DNA of 54,899 nt from Microcella sp. Its GTDB lineage: Bacteria > Actinomycetota > Actinomycetes > Actinomycetales > Microbacteriaceae. A model generated the notes under the pieces. That model did not search any database. It was given only the letters and a program-made list of their open reading frames with translations, and had not been told where the DNA came from. Shown one piece after another: positions 34,957-43,723 of this stretch. The position numbers and the translations under genes are program-made. The stretch lies in NCBI RefSeq assembly GCF_030645145.1, contig NZ_JAUSMI010000135.1, positions 1 through 54,899 on the forward strand, given 5' to 3'. The first letter of the stretch is position 1. Each line of letters opens with the position of its first letter.

Positions 34957-35460
34957 ATGACCGATGTGAGCGAGCAGGAGGCCACCCAGGCCGAGCCCAG
35001 CGCGCAGGCGCTGATCGACGAGGGCGATGCCGCCGCCGACTACCTCGAGGAGCTCCTCGACCTCGCCGACCTCGACGGCGACCTCGAGATCGAGTCGCGC
35101 GCGGGTCGCGTCTACCTCTCGGTCGAATCCGAGAGCCCGGATGACCTGCGCCTGCTCTCGAAGCCCGACGTCGTCTCTGCGCTCCAGGAGCTCACGCGCC
35201 TCGCGGTGCACGCGCGCACCGGCGAGTTCTCGCGCCTCATCCTCGACATCGGCGGTTCGCGGGATGCGCGCGCACAGGAGCTCTCCCTCCTCGTCGACCG
35301 TGCCGTCGAGCGCCTCGAGGCGGGCGCCTCGTCCGCCGCCCTCCCCCCGATGTCGAGCTATGAGCGCAAGCTCGTGCACGATCTCGTCGCCGAGCGCGGC
35401 TTCACCTCGGAGTCCGAGGGCGAGGGCGCCGACCGTCACACGGTCATCCGCCGCGCCTGA
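34957..35460 (+). CDS. khpB: Jag/KhpB family RNA-binding protein
   Basis: A 167-residue cytoplasmic RNA-binding protein. A KH-like domain (about 30-105, with YLEELLDLADLDGDLEIE) is followed by an R3H domain (about 115-165, SSYERKLVHDLVAERGFTSESEGEG). The N-terminal Jag domain of Firmicutes is missing, as usual in Actinobacteria. ATG 34957 lies two nt after the yidC stop; an alternative GTG at 34951 overlaps that stop. The conserved place between yidC and rsmG supports the call. Confidence 0.93.
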   Translation: MTDVSEQEATQAEPSAQALIDEGDAAADYLEELLDLADLDGDLEIESRAGRVYLSVESESPDDLRLLSKPDVVSALQELTRLAVHARTGEFSRLILDIGGSRDARAQELSLLVDRAVERLEAGASSAALPPMSSYERKLVHDLVAERGFTSESEGEGADRHTVIRRA

Positions 35461-35468
35461 CGCACCCC

Positions 35469-35482
35469 GTTTCACGTGAAAC
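35469..35482. promoter_or_regulatory. parS site 1
   Basis: Perfect 14-bp palindrome GTTTCACGTGAAAC, the ParB recognition core. It overlaps the GTG start codon of rsmG (35476). The second site is at 36255-36268. Confidence 0.93.
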
Positions 35483-36210
35483 ATTCCGAGGACGCCTCTC
35501 CCCCGGCGGACGCAGCGTTCGCCCCGTCACCCCACGACCCCGACGACAGGGCGACCGAGGCGAGCAGCGGGCTCGCGGGGCTCGAGCCCGAGCCCGCCGG
35601 CGCGGCGGTCCTCTTCGGCGATCGCGTCGAGATCGCGCGCCGGTTCACTCGCGACCTCGCCGAGCATGGCGAGACGCTCGGCCTCATCGGACCGCTCGAG
35701 CCGCCGCGCCTGTGGACGCGCCACGTGCTCAACTCGGCCGTCCTCGCACCCCTCATCCACGAGGGCGCCCGGGTCGGCGACATCGGGAGCGGCGCCGGCC
35801 TGCCCGGGCTCGTGCTCGCGATCGCGAGACCGGATGCCCGCTTTATCCTCATCGAGCCGATGGAGCGCCGCTGCGACTGGCTTCGCGCCGAGTCCGATCG
35901 CCTCGGTCTCGAGAACGTCACGGTCCTCCGCGCCCGGGCCGAGGAGGCCTTCTCCGTCGCGCCGCTCGACCAGGTGACCGCTCGCGCTGTGAGCGCCCTG
36001 CGCACGCTCATCCCCCTCGCGGCGCCGCTCCTCCGTCGCGGCGGCGAGCTCATCCTGCTCAAGGGTGCGAAGGTCCACGACGAGATCGACGCCGCCCGGA
36101 AGCAGATCGCGAAGCACCGTCTCTCGGGCATCGAGGTGCTCGAGCTCGGCACGGGAGTCGTGCCCGAAGCCACGCGCGTCTTTCGGGCTACAGTGGACGC
36201 AGCGTCCTGA
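35476..36210 (+). CDS. rsmG: 16S rRNA (guanine527-N7)-methyltransferase RsmG
   Basis: Methylates G527 in 16S rRNA; its loss gives low-level streptomycin resistance in many bacteria. 244 residues with a Rossmann methyltransferase fold: IGSGAGLPGLVLAI (SAM loop), FILIEPMERRCDWLRAE, and TARAVSALRTLIPLAAPLL. The first 30 residues are Ala/Pro/Asp-rich and not part of the fold. The chosen start, GTG 35476, lies inside parS site 1, so the coding sequence and the partition site overlap. Downstream is parS site 2 and parA. Confidence 0.92.
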   Translation: MKHSEDASPPADAAFAPSPHDPDDRATEASSGLAGLEPEPAGAAVLFGDRVEIARRFTRDLAEHGETLGLIGPLEPPRLWTRHVLNSAVLAPLIHEGARVGDIGSGAGLPGLVLAIARPDARFILIEPMERRCDWLRAESDRLGLENVTVLRARAEEAFSVAPLDQVTARAVSALRTLIPLAAPLLRRGGELILLKGAKVHDEIDAARKQIAKHRLSGIEVLELGTGVVPEATRVFRATVDAAS

Positions 36211-36254
36211 GCCCCTCGGTTCGGCCGCATACGGCGGGCGTCGATTCGACGCCC

Positions 36255-36268
36255 GTTTCACGTGAAAC
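36255..36268. promoter_or_regulatory. parS site 2
   Basis: Perfect GTTTCACGTGAAAC, 21 nt upstream of the parA ATG, between rsmG and parA. ParB bound here could also regulate parAB. Confidence 0.93.
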
Positions 36269-36289
36269 ATCGATTCGGGAGGCTCTCCG

Positions 36290-37183
36290 ATGACTGCGGG
36301 CAGCAGCTACGACGAGTCCACTCCCCTCGCGCGGGAGATCGCGGACATCACCCGTCGCCGCATGGCTCTGCAGCAGAAGGACCTCCCCCTCCCCTCCGCT
36401 CCGCGCGTCTTCACGGTCTCGAACCAGAAGGGCGGCGTCGGGAAGACGACGACCACCGTCAACCTGGCGGCAGCGCTCGCACGCTCTGGCGCCCGAGTGC
36501 TCGTCATCGACCTGGACCCTCAGGGCAACGCCTCGACCGCTCTCGGCGTCGAGCACCGCGCCGACACCCCGAGCGTGTACGACGTCATCGTGGGCGAGGC
36601 GGAGATGGACGACGTCGTCCAGAAGAGCCCGGAGTTCGACCACCTCTACTGCGTGCCCGCCACCATCCACCTCGCCGGCGCCGAGATCGAGCTCGTGTCG
36701 CTCGTGGCGCGCGAGCAGCGCCTCCGCACAGCCCTCGACACCTACCTGCAGGAGGTCGACGAGCCCGTCCACTACGTGTTCATCGACTGCCCGCCGTCGC
36801 TCGGACTGCTGACGATCAACGCCTTCGTCGCCGCGCGCGAGGTGCTGATCCCCATCCAGTGCGAGTACTACGCGCTCGAGGGGCTCAGTCAGCTGCTCAA
36901 CTCGATCAAGCTCATCGAGAAGCACCTCAACCCCGACCTCCGCGTGTCGACGATCCTCATGACGATGTACGACGGCCGCACCAATCTCGCGCAGCAGGTC
37001 GTCGCCGACGTCCGCGAGCACTTCCCGGATCTCGTGCTCTCCACGCTCATCCCCCGATCGGTGCGGATCAGCGAGGCTCCGTCGTTCGGGCAGAGCGTCA
37101 TCAGCTACGACCAGTCCTCCGCCGGCTCGCTCTCGTACCTCGAGGCCGCTGCGGAGATCGCTCAGAGAGGGGCGGGGCAGTAA
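36290..37183 (+). CDS. parA: Chromosome partitioning ATPase ParA
   Basis: A 297-residue Walker-type ATPase that moves ParB-parS complexes. The deviant Walker A is NQKGGVGKTTTTVN at about residues 44-57, followed by VIDLDPQGNASTALG and FIDCPPSLGLLT. A 40-residue N-terminal extension precedes the fold (REIADITRRRMALQQ). ATG 36290 is the only plausible start. Its TAA stop overlaps the parB ATG (TAATG), so ParA and ParB are translated together. Confidence 0.95.
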   Translation: MTAGSSYDESTPLAREIADITRRRMALQQKDLPLPSAPRVFTVSNQKGGVGKTTTTVNLAAALARSGARVLVIDLDPQGNASTALGVEHRADTPSVYDVIVGEAEMDDVVQKSPEFDHLYCVPATIHLAGAEIELVSLVAREQRLRTALDTYLQEVDEPVHYVFIDCPPSLGLLTINAFVAAREVLIPIQCEYYALEGLSQLLNSIKLIEKHLNPDLRVSTILMTMYDGRTNLAQQVVADVREHFPDLVLSTLIPRSVRISEAPSFGQSVISYDQSSAGSLSYLEAAAEIAQRGAGQ

Positions 37184-38133
37184 TGGCCACCAAGCGCACA
37201 GGACTCGGGCGCGGCATCGGCGCGCTCATCCCCATGAGCGACGGCGATCGCGACCGCCCCGTCGACGTCTTCTTCCCGCCGGCGCCCGACGCGACCGAGC
37301 TCGCGGCCGTTCCCGGTGCCCGTCTGGCCGCGATCGCCCCGAGCGACATCGTCCCGAACCCGCAGCAGCCGCGCACCGAGTTCCGCGAGGAGGAGCTCTC
37401 CGAGCTCGTGCACTCCGTGCGCGAGTTCGGGGTGCTGCAGCCCATCGTCGTCCGCGAGCGCGCGGGCGCAGGACAGGGCGAGCCGCAGTACGAGCTCATC
37501 ATGGGCGAGCGCCGGCTCCGAGCATCCACTCTCGCCGGCCTTGAGACGATCCCCGCGATCGTGCGCAACACGGCCGATGAGGACATGCTGCGGGATGCCC
37601 TGCTCGAGAATCTTCACCGCGCTCAGCTGAACCCGCTCGAAGAGGCGAGCGCCTACCAGCAGCTGCTCGAGGACTTCGGCATCACGCAGGAGCGCCTCGC
37701 CGAGCGCCTCGGCCGTTCACGCCCGCAGATCAGCAACACCCTGCGTCTGCTGCGCCTGCCCGAGGCCGTCCAGGCGCGGGTCGCGGCAGGGGTGCTCAGC
37801 GCGGGCCACGCGCGCGCGATCCTCTCCACGAACGAGCCCGAGCTCATGCAGCGCCTCGCCGACAAGATCGTCAATGAGGAGCTCTCGGTGCGTCAGGCGG
37901 AGGCGGCCGCGCAGCTGCTGAGCGGCGCGGCAGGCACGCGCAAGCAAAAGAAGCCGGCTCCCGGCGGGCGGCAGGCCCAGCTCGCCGAGATCGCCGAGCG
38001 TCTCGGCGACCGACTCGACACGCGCGTGAGCATCTCGCTGGGGTCGAAGAAGGGCTCGATCGTCATCGATTTCGCGACGATCGGCGACCTCAATCGCATC
38101 CTCGGCGAGCTCGGCGACGACGGCTTCCGCTAG
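37183..38133 (+). CDS. parB: Chromosome partitioning protein ParB
   Basis: A 316-residue CTPase/DNA-binding protein that spreads from parS. The N-terminal ParA-interacting motif GLGRGIGALI is at about 7-16; CTP-binding boxes follow (NPQQPRTEFRE, GERRLRAS, ENLHRAQLNPLEEA); the parS-binding helix-turn-helix is ITQERLAERLGRSRPQISNT; and a dimerisation C-terminus ends NRILGELGDDGFR. Its targets are the parS sites at 35469 and 36255. Convergent with ddl, gap 39 bp. Confidence 0.95.
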   Translation: MATKRTGLGRGIGALIPMSDGDRDRPVDVFFPPAPDATELAAVPGARLAAIAPSDIVPNPQQPRTEFREEELSELVHSVREFGVLQPIVVRERAGAGQGEPQYELIMGERRLRASTLAGLETIPAIVRNTADEDMLRDALLENLHRAQLNPLEEASAYQQLLEDFGITQERLAERLGRSRPQISNTLRLLRLPEAVQARVAAGVLSAGHARAILSTNEPELMQRLADKIVNEELSVRQAEAAAQLLSGAAGTRKQKKPAPGGRQAQLAEIAERLGDRLDTRVSISLGSKKGSIVIDFATIGDLNRILGELGDDGFR

Positions 38134-38172
38134 ATCGCCGAGGTCACTGATCGGGTCATAAACCTGCTCTGA

Positions 38173-39159
38173 TCAGGAGTTTCGTGACCCAACTTCGTCG
38201 CGGATGGCGGCCTGAGCCAGCTCGGCGTACACCCAGCCCACATCGTGCCCGGCGGCCTCGAGGGCGAGGGCGATCGTCGACGTCTCGGTGAGCCCCGGCA
38301 TGACGCTCGCCTCGAGGAACCACGGCGTGCCGGCGCCGTCGACGATGAGGTCGATGCGGCTGAGGTGACGGAGCCCGAGGGCCTGGTGCGCCGCGAGCGC
38401 GATCCCGGTCGCGCGCTCGGCGACGTCGTCGGCGATGCGCGCGGGCGCGTAGAAGCGGGTCTCCCCCGCGTTGTAGCGCGCCTCGAAGTCGTAGACGCCC
38501 GAGAGCGGCTCGATCTCGACCGCGGGGAGGGCGACGGGGCCGTCTCCGGTGTCGATGACGCCGATCGCGATCTCGGTGCCGCGGATGCGCTCCTCGATGA
38601 TCGCGACGTCGCAGTACGTGTACGCCTGCACCATCGCGCGTCGCAGCTCGTCGTCGCTGCTCACGAGGCTCACGCCCTGCGCCGAGCCGCCCTGCGCCGG
38701 CTTGACCGCGAGCTCGCCGGGCAGCTCGCCGCGCACGACCGCGAGGACGCTCTCGGCGCCGAGCTCGCGGAAGGCGTCGCGCGTGAGGGTGATCGAGTGC
38801 GGCGTCGGGGCTCCCGCGCGCTCGACGAGGGTCTTCGCCGCCGGCTTGTCCCACGCGAGGCGCGTCGCCGAGGCGCGCGAGCCCACGTAGGGCACGCCGA
38901 GGAACTCCAGGAGGCTGCGCAGCGCGCCATCCTCGCCGCTCGCGCCGTGCAGCGCGGGCCAGACGACATCCGGTCGGTCGGCCAGGAGTGCGGGCAGGAG
39001 GGTCGCGTCGGGGTCGCGCAGCTCGACCTGCAGGCCGTGCGAGGCGAGCGCGTCGGCGACGCGGCGCCCCGAGCGGAGCGAGATGTCGCGCTCGTGCGAG
39101 ATTCCGCCCGCGAGGACGACGACGCGCTGCGCCGGGGGATCGGTGGGGGTTCGGCTCAT
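38173..39159 (-). CDS. ddl: D-alanine-D-alanine ligase
   Basis: ATP-grasp enzyme that joins two D-Ala for peptidoglycan. 328 residues. Domain markers are GGISHERDISLRSG near the N-terminus, HGASGEDGALRSLLEFLGVPYVGS, ELAVKPAQGGSAQGVSLV (ATP lysine and glycine loop), YNAGETRFYAPA and RIDLIVDGAGTPWFLEASVMPG (metal-binding end). It ends with GLTET, the family C-terminal pattern. ATG 39159 begins 10 nt after the aminotransferase stop, so the two are probably one transcript. Confidence 0.9.
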   Translation of the reverse strand: MSRTPTDPPAQRVVVLAGGISHERDISLRSGRRVADALASHGLQVELRDPDATLLPALLADRPDVVWPALHGASGEDGALRSLLEFLGVPYVGSRASATRLAWDKPAAKTLVERAGAPTPHSITLTRDAFRELGAESVLAVVRGELPGELAVKPAQGGSAQGVSLVSSDDELRRAMVQAYTYCDVAIIEERIRGTEIAIGVIDTGDGPVALPAVEIEPLSGVYDFEARYNAGETRFYAPARIADDVAERATGIALAAHQALGLRHLSRIDLIVDGAGTPWFLEASVMPGLTETSTIALALEAAGHDVGWVYAELAQAAIRDEVGSRNS

Positions 39160-39169
39160 GCGATCGGGT

Positions 39170-40477
39170 TCATCCCAGGTTCGGCGGCGGGCTGATGACG
39201 TGCGGCTCGGGCAGGACGAGCTCGACGGGACCCGTGGGGTGGAAGGTCGACAGGAGCTCCTGCTCGCCGCGGACGACGCTCGCGAGGCGTCGGATGCCCT
39301 CGCGGATCTCGTGCGGCGTCGGGTAGCAGTACGACAGGCGCAGGTTCGCGCGGCCCGAGCCGTCGGCGAAGAACGCCGTTCCGGGCGTGTAGGCGACGAG
39401 CTCCTTGACCGCGCGGGGCAGCATGGCCTTCGCATCGAGGCCCTCGGGCAGGGTGACCCACACGTAGAAGCCCCCGTTGGGGTTCGTCCACTCCAGATCG
39501 GGCAGGTAGTGCTCGAGAGCGTCGATCAGGGCATCCCGCCGCTCGCGATAGAGGCCGCGGAAGGTGTCGATCTGGCCCTTCCAGTCGGCGTTCGCGAGGT
39601 AGTCGCTCACGACGAGCTCGTTCACGGCGCTCGGCGAGAGGATCGCCGACTCGGCCGCGAGGACGAGCTTCTCGCGGATGGCGTGCGGCGCGAGCGCCCA
39701 CCCGATCCGGAAGCCGGGCGCGAGCGTCTTCGAGAACGAGCCGAGGTACACGATGCCGTCGGTCTCGACCGAGCGCATGGCGTGCGGGGCCGGGCGATCG
39801 AACCAGAGCAACCCGTAAGGGTTGTCCTCGACGATCAGGACGCCCTCGCGGCGCGCGATCTCGATGATCTCGAGCCGGCGCTCCCAGCTCAGCGTGACGC
39901 CGGCCGGGTTGTGGAAGTTCGGGATCAGGTAGAGGAACTTGATGCTGCGGCCCGCGGCCCGCAGCGACGCGATGCGCTCGACGAGCGCGGCGGGGATCAT
40001 GCCGTCCGCATCCATCGCGATGTGCGAGACCTCGGCCTGGTACGAGCGGAAGATGCCCATCGCGCCGACGTACGAGGGCGACTCGGCGAGCACGACATCG
40101 CCCGAGTCGAGGAAGAGCTTCGCGATGAGGTCGAGCGCCTGCTGCGAGCCCGTCGTGACGACGACGTCGTCGACGCCGGCGCGCACCCCCTCGAGCGCCA
40201 TGATCTCGAGGATGTGCTCGCGCAGCTCGGGCGTGCCCTGCCCCGACCCGTACTGGAGGGCGCGGGCGCCCTGGTCGCGCATGACGCGCTCCATCGAGCT
40301 GCGGATGCTCTCCAGGGGCAGCGCGCTCACGAAGGGCATCCCGCCCGCGAGCGAGACCACCTCGGGGCGCGAGGCGACGGCGAAGAGGGCGCGGACCTCG
40401 GAGGCGCTCAGGCCAGCGGTGCGGTCGGCGTAGAGGCCGTACCAGGGGTCGAGATTGGTTCCTTCGCGGGGAATCAC
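39170..40477 (-). CDS. PLP-dependent aminotransferase (fold type I)
   Basis: A 435-residue class I/II aminotransferase. The PLP lysine is in LGSFSKTLAPGFRIGW; other family segments are SLAGGMPFVSALP, QYGSGQGTPELR, VVTTGSQQALDLIAK, IPNFHNPAGVTLS and VEDNPYGLL. This pattern belongs to the 2-aminoadipate/kynurenine (Lys N, Aro8-like) group, but the substrate is not determined by sequence. It directly precedes ddl, which may hint at amino-acid supply for the wall; this is only positional. The gene begins 70 nt beyond the trxA terminator. Confidence 0.9.
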   Translation of the reverse strand: MIPREGTNLDPWYGLYADRTAGLSASEVRALFAVASRPEVVSLAGGMPFVSALPLESIRSSMERVMRDQGARALQYGSGQGTPELREHILEIMALEGVRAGVDDVVVTTGSQQALDLIAKLFLDSGDVVLAESPSYVGAMGIFRSYQAEVSHIAMDADGMIPAALVERIASLRAAGRSIKFLYLIPNFHNPAGVTLSWERRLEIIEIARREGVLIVEDNPYGLLWFDRPAPHAMRSVETDGIVYLGSFSKTLAPGFRIGWALAPHAIREKLVLAAESAILSPSAVNELVVSDYLANADWKGQIDTFRGLYRERRDALIDALEHYLPDLEWTNPNGGFYVWVTLPEGLDAKAMLPRAVKELVAYTPGTAFFADGSGRANLRLSYCYPTPHEIREGIRRLASVVRGEQELLSTFHPTGPVELVLPEPHVISPPPNLG

Positions 40478-40547
40478 GCCGTTTCACCACCCATCACGCG
40501 GCTGCCCGATGCGGCAGTGCCTTCCAGGATACGGCCGGAACGACGAA

Positions 40548-40571
40548 CGGCCCGCCCCGGAGGGCGGGCCG
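40548..40571 (-). terminator. Terminator of trxA
   Basis: CGGCCCGCC (40548-40556) pairs with GGCGGGCCG (40563-40571), 6-nt loop; on the minus strand TTCGTCGTTCC follows. It lies 44 nt after the trxA stop. Confidence 0.7.
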
Positions 40572-40615
40572 CTCGTCGCATCCCGAACGGGCGGATGCCC
40601 GTGGCGAGGAGGCGA

Positions 40616-40939
40616 CTACGCCAGGAACTCGGCCAGATCGGCCTCGAGAGCCGGCTTCGGCTTGGCGCCGATGACGGTCTTGACGACCTCGCCGCCCTTG
40701 AACACCTTCATCGCGGGGATCGAGGTGATCTGGTACTTCATGGCCGTCTGCGGGTTGTCGTCGACGTTGAGCTTGACGATGTCGATCTTGTCGGCGTTCT
40801 CGGTCGCGATCGCGTCGAGGATCGGCGAGACGGCGCGGCAGGGGCCGCACCACTCGGCCCAGAAGTCGACCATGATCGTCTTCTCGCTGTTGAGGACCTC
40901 GGCCTCGAAGGTGGCGTCGGTGACGTCGCGCGTGCTCAT
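40616..40939 (-). CDS. trxA: Thioredoxin
   Basis: A 107-residue thioredoxin with the active site WCGPC in VDFWAEWCGPCRAVSP, the cis-Pro loop SIPAMKVFKGG and normal length. It reduces disulfides in cytoplasmic proteins and is recharged by the thioredoxin reductase encoded 32 nt upstream. ATG 40939 follows AAGGAGA. Confidence 0.97.
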   Translation of the reverse strand: MSTRDVTDATFEAEVLNSEKTIMVDFWAEWCGPCRAVSPILDAIATENADKIDIVKLNVDDNPQTAMKYQITSIPAMKVFKGGEVVKTVIGAKPKPALEADLAEFLA

Positions 40940-40971
40940 GAGTGTCTCCTTGGAGTCGGTGGTTCGACGGA

Positions 40972-41928
40972 TCAGGCGGTCGCCGACGCGGTCTCGCGCG
41001 CGGCGTCGTGCAGGGTCTCGAGGTAGTGCTGGGCGTCGAGCGCCGCGACCGTGCCGCTGCCCGCGGCCGTGATGGCCTGGCGGTAGGTCGGGTCGACGAC
41101 GTCGCCGGCGGCGAAGACGCCCTCGACGCTCGTGCGCGACGAGCGGCCCTCGACGGCGATCGTGCCGTGCTCGTTCAGGTCGAGGATGCCGTGCACGAGG
41201 TGCGTGCGCGGGTCGGCGCCGATCGCGATGAAGAGGCCCGAGACGTCGAGCGTCGTCTCCTCCCCCGTGACGGTGTCGACGAGGCCGACGCCCGTGACGA
41301 GGTCGGAGCCGTAGATGTGCTCGACCGTCTTGTTGAAGACGAACTCGATCTTCGGGTCGTTCTTCGCGCGGTCCTGCATGGCGGCCGAGGCGCGGAGGGT
41401 CTCGCTGCGGTGGATGACGTAGACCTTGTCGGCGAAGCGCGTGAGGAAGGTCGCCTCCTCCATCGCCGAGTCGCCGCCGCCGACGACCGCGACGGTCTTC
41501 TGGCGGAAGAAGGCGCCATCGCACGTGGCGCACCACGAGACGCCGTAGCCGCTCAGGCGCTCCTCGTCGGCGATGCCGAGCTTGCGGTACGCCGAGCCGG
41601 TGGCGAAGATCACGGCGTGCGCCTCGTGGCGGTCGCCGTTGCCGAGGGTGACCGACTTGACGGGGCCCTCGAGCTCGAGCGACACGACGTCGTCGTAGAC
41701 GATCTCGGCGCCGAAGCGCTCGGCCTGCTGCTGCATCTTGACCATGAGGTCGGGGCCCATGACGCCCTCGGGGAAGCCGGGGAAGTTCTCGACCTCGGTC
41801 GTCTTCATGAGCTCGCCGCCGAACTCGACCGAGCTCGCGATGACGAGCGGCTCGAGGTTGGCCCGCGCGGCGTAGATGGCGGCGGTGTAGCCCGCCGGGC
41901 CGGAGCCGATGATGATGACGTGGCGCAT
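40972..41928 (-). CDS. trxB: Thioredoxin-disulfide reductase
   Basis: A 318-residue NADPH- and FAD-dependent flavoenzyme. The FAD motif GSGPAGYTAAIYAARA is at residues 8-23; the redox-active CATCDG is in WCATCDGAFF; the NADPH motif is VVGGGDSAMEEA; and the C-terminal FAD contact is GVFAAGDVVDP. ATG 41928 with GAGG upstream is chosen; an in-frame ATG at 41982 would add 18 unrelated residues. It is coupled with trxA downstream and sits near murJ, as in many Actinobacteria. Confidence 0.97.
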   Translation of the reverse strand: MRHVIIIGSGPAGYTAAIYAARANLEPLVIASSVEFGGELMKTTEVENFPGFPEGVMGPDLMVKMQQQAERFGAEIVYDDVVSLELEGPVKSVTLGNGDRHEAHAVIFATGSAYRKLGIADEERLSGYGVSWCATCDGAFFRQKTVAVVGGGDSAMEEATFLTRFADKVYVIHRSETLRASAAMQDRAKNDPKIEFVFNKTVEHIYGSDLVTGVGLVDTVTGEETTLDVSGLFIAIGADPRTHLVHGILDLNEHGTIAVEGRSSRTSVEGVFAAGDVVDPTYRQAITAAGSGTVAALDAQHYLETLHDAARETASATA

Positions 41929-42043
41929 GTCGTTCCTCACGAGGTGGGTGCCGGGCGGGTGCCGCTCCGACACGGGTGACAACCCATCCTAGGTCGGGGG
42001 TATTCCGGCGGTCGGCGCGTCCACCGGCCGTTCACCTGCACCG

Positions 42044-43723
42044 TCAGCGCCCAAGTCGACCGCGCACGAGCGCGAGCGTGCTGAGCGCCTCCGGCACGCG
42101 CATCGCGAGAAGCGCGCCGCCGTACGCGAGGATCATCGGCACGGCGATCGCGACGATGCTCACGACCGCTCCCCCGACGGAGGCGCGCGCGAAGCCGTCT
42201 CCGACGAGGCCGCCGCCGAGCGTGCCCAGGGCCGTGCCGACGCCGAGGCCGATGAGCAGGGCGGGAACGGCGGCGACGACGAACTGCGTCATGCGTCGCG
42301 CGATGAGCGGAGCATCCAGGCCCCCCAGCCGTCGGCGGAGGACGATGCCGCCGAGCACCATCTGGAAGGCCCCCGCTGCCGAGGTCACGATGCCGAGGCC
42401 GGGCACGATCCACGCGGTCGGCAGGAGCGAGCACAGCAGCGCGCCCGTGATGAAGAACGCCGTGTGCGCCGCCTGCAGCCAGAACGCCGTGCGGGTGTCG
42501 TCGAGGGCGTAGAACACGCGCTGCATGACGAAGTACACGCTGAACGGCACGAGCCCGACGACGAAGGCGATGAGCACGGTCGCGATCTGATCGACGGCGT
42601 TCTCCGCGAAGATGCGCGCGAAGGGCACCGCGACGGCGATGAGGCCGATCGTCGCGAGCGTCATGAGCAGGCTCGTGATGCGGATCGCCTCGGTCGTGTC
42701 GATGCGCACCGCGTCGAGATCCTTGTCGCGCGCGTGGGCGCTCATGCGGGTCAGGTAGGCGGTCACGAGCGAGACGACGACGACCGAGTGCGGGAGCATG
42801 AACAGGAGCCACGCCGTCCGCATGACCATGAGCGAGGCGTCGTCGGCGGTCGCGGCCTCGGAGGCGACGCGCGTCTGCACGATGCCGCCGATCTGCATCA
42901 CGACGATCATCGCGAAGATCCAGCCGGCTGCGCGGCCGGTCGCGCCGAGGCCGACCCCGCGCCACGTGAACTCGGGGCGGTAGCGCAGGCCCGCCCGCCG
43001 CCAGAAGAGCACGAGCACGAGCGCCTGGGCTGCGACGCCGAGGGTCGCCGACCCGCCGAGCACCGCGATCATCTCCGGCGTCCAGGCGGATGCCCGGGTG
43101 ACGTCGGCGTCGAACATCGCGCCGAAGACGATGAGGCCGGCGATCGCGACCACGTTGTTGATCGCGGGCGCCCACGTGAACGGCCCGAATACGCGGCGCG
43201 CGTTGAGCACCTCGCCGAAGAGCGTGTACAGCGCGTAGAAGAGCACCTGCGGCAGGCACCAGTAGGCGAAGGCCGTCGCGAGGGCGATCTCCTCCCCCGT
43301 GAAGCCGCGCCCGCCGCCGTCGGAGGAGGCGGCGTAGAGCGAGACGAGGAGCGGCGCGGCGAGGGTCGCGACGACGGCCGCGCCCAGGAACACGACGAGC
43401 CCGAGGGTCACGAGCCGGTTGATGAAGCGCTCGCCGCCGTCGTCGTGCACGCTCGCCCGTACGATCTGCGGCACGAGCACGGCGCTCAGGACGCCGCCCG
43501 CGACGATCGCGTAGATGTTGTTGGGCAGCTGATTGGCGAGGGCGAAGGTGTTGGCGCCCGAGCCGAGCGCGCCGATCGTCTGCGTGAGCATGACGGCGCT
43601 CACGAAGCCGAGCAGGCGCGAGACGATCGTGCCCGAGGCGAGCACGAGGCTCGCGCGTCCGATTCCGCCCGAGCGGTCGTCGGGCAGGTCGCCGGGGGCG
43701 CCGGGGCGGGGCTCGTCGGTCAC
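42044..43723 (-). CDS. murJ: Lipid II flippase MurJ
   Basis: A 559-residue polytopic membrane protein of the MurJ/MviN family that flips lipid II across the membrane. It has about fourteen membrane helices, and the N-terminal helix ASLVLASGTIVSRLLGFVS is typical. GTG 43723 is the start, with GAGGAGGAGA upstream; its overlap with the DUF6049 stop (GTGA) supports it. No C-terminal pseudokinase or FhaA-binding extension is visible, unlike mycobacterial MviN. Works with RodA/PbpA encoded at 11548-14384. Confidence 0.93.
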   Translation of the reverse strand: MTDEPRPGAPGDLPDDRSGGIGRASLVLASGTIVSRLLGFVSAVMLTQTIGALGSGANTFALANQLPNNIYAIVAGGVLSAVLVPQIVRASVHDDGGERFINRLVTLGLVVFLGAAVVATLAAPLLVSLYAASSDGGGRGFTGEEIALATAFAYWCLPQVLFYALYTLFGEVLNARRVFGPFTWAPAINNVVAIAGLIVFGAMFDADVTRASAWTPEMIAVLGGSATLGVAAQALVLVLFWRRAGLRYRPEFTWRGVGLGATGRAAGWIFAMIVVMQIGGIVQTRVASEAATADDASLMVMRTAWLLFMLPHSVVVVSLVTAYLTRMSAHARDKDLDAVRIDTTEAIRITSLLMTLATIGLIAVAVPFARIFAENAVDQIATVLIAFVVGLVPFSVYFVMQRVFYALDDTRTAFWLQAAHTAFFITGALLCSLLPTAWIVPGLGIVTSAAGAFQMVLGGIVLRRRLGGLDAPLIARRMTQFVVAAVPALLIGLGVGTALGTLGGGLVGDGFARASVGGAVVSIVAIAVPMILAYGGALLAMRVPEALSTLALVRGRLGR

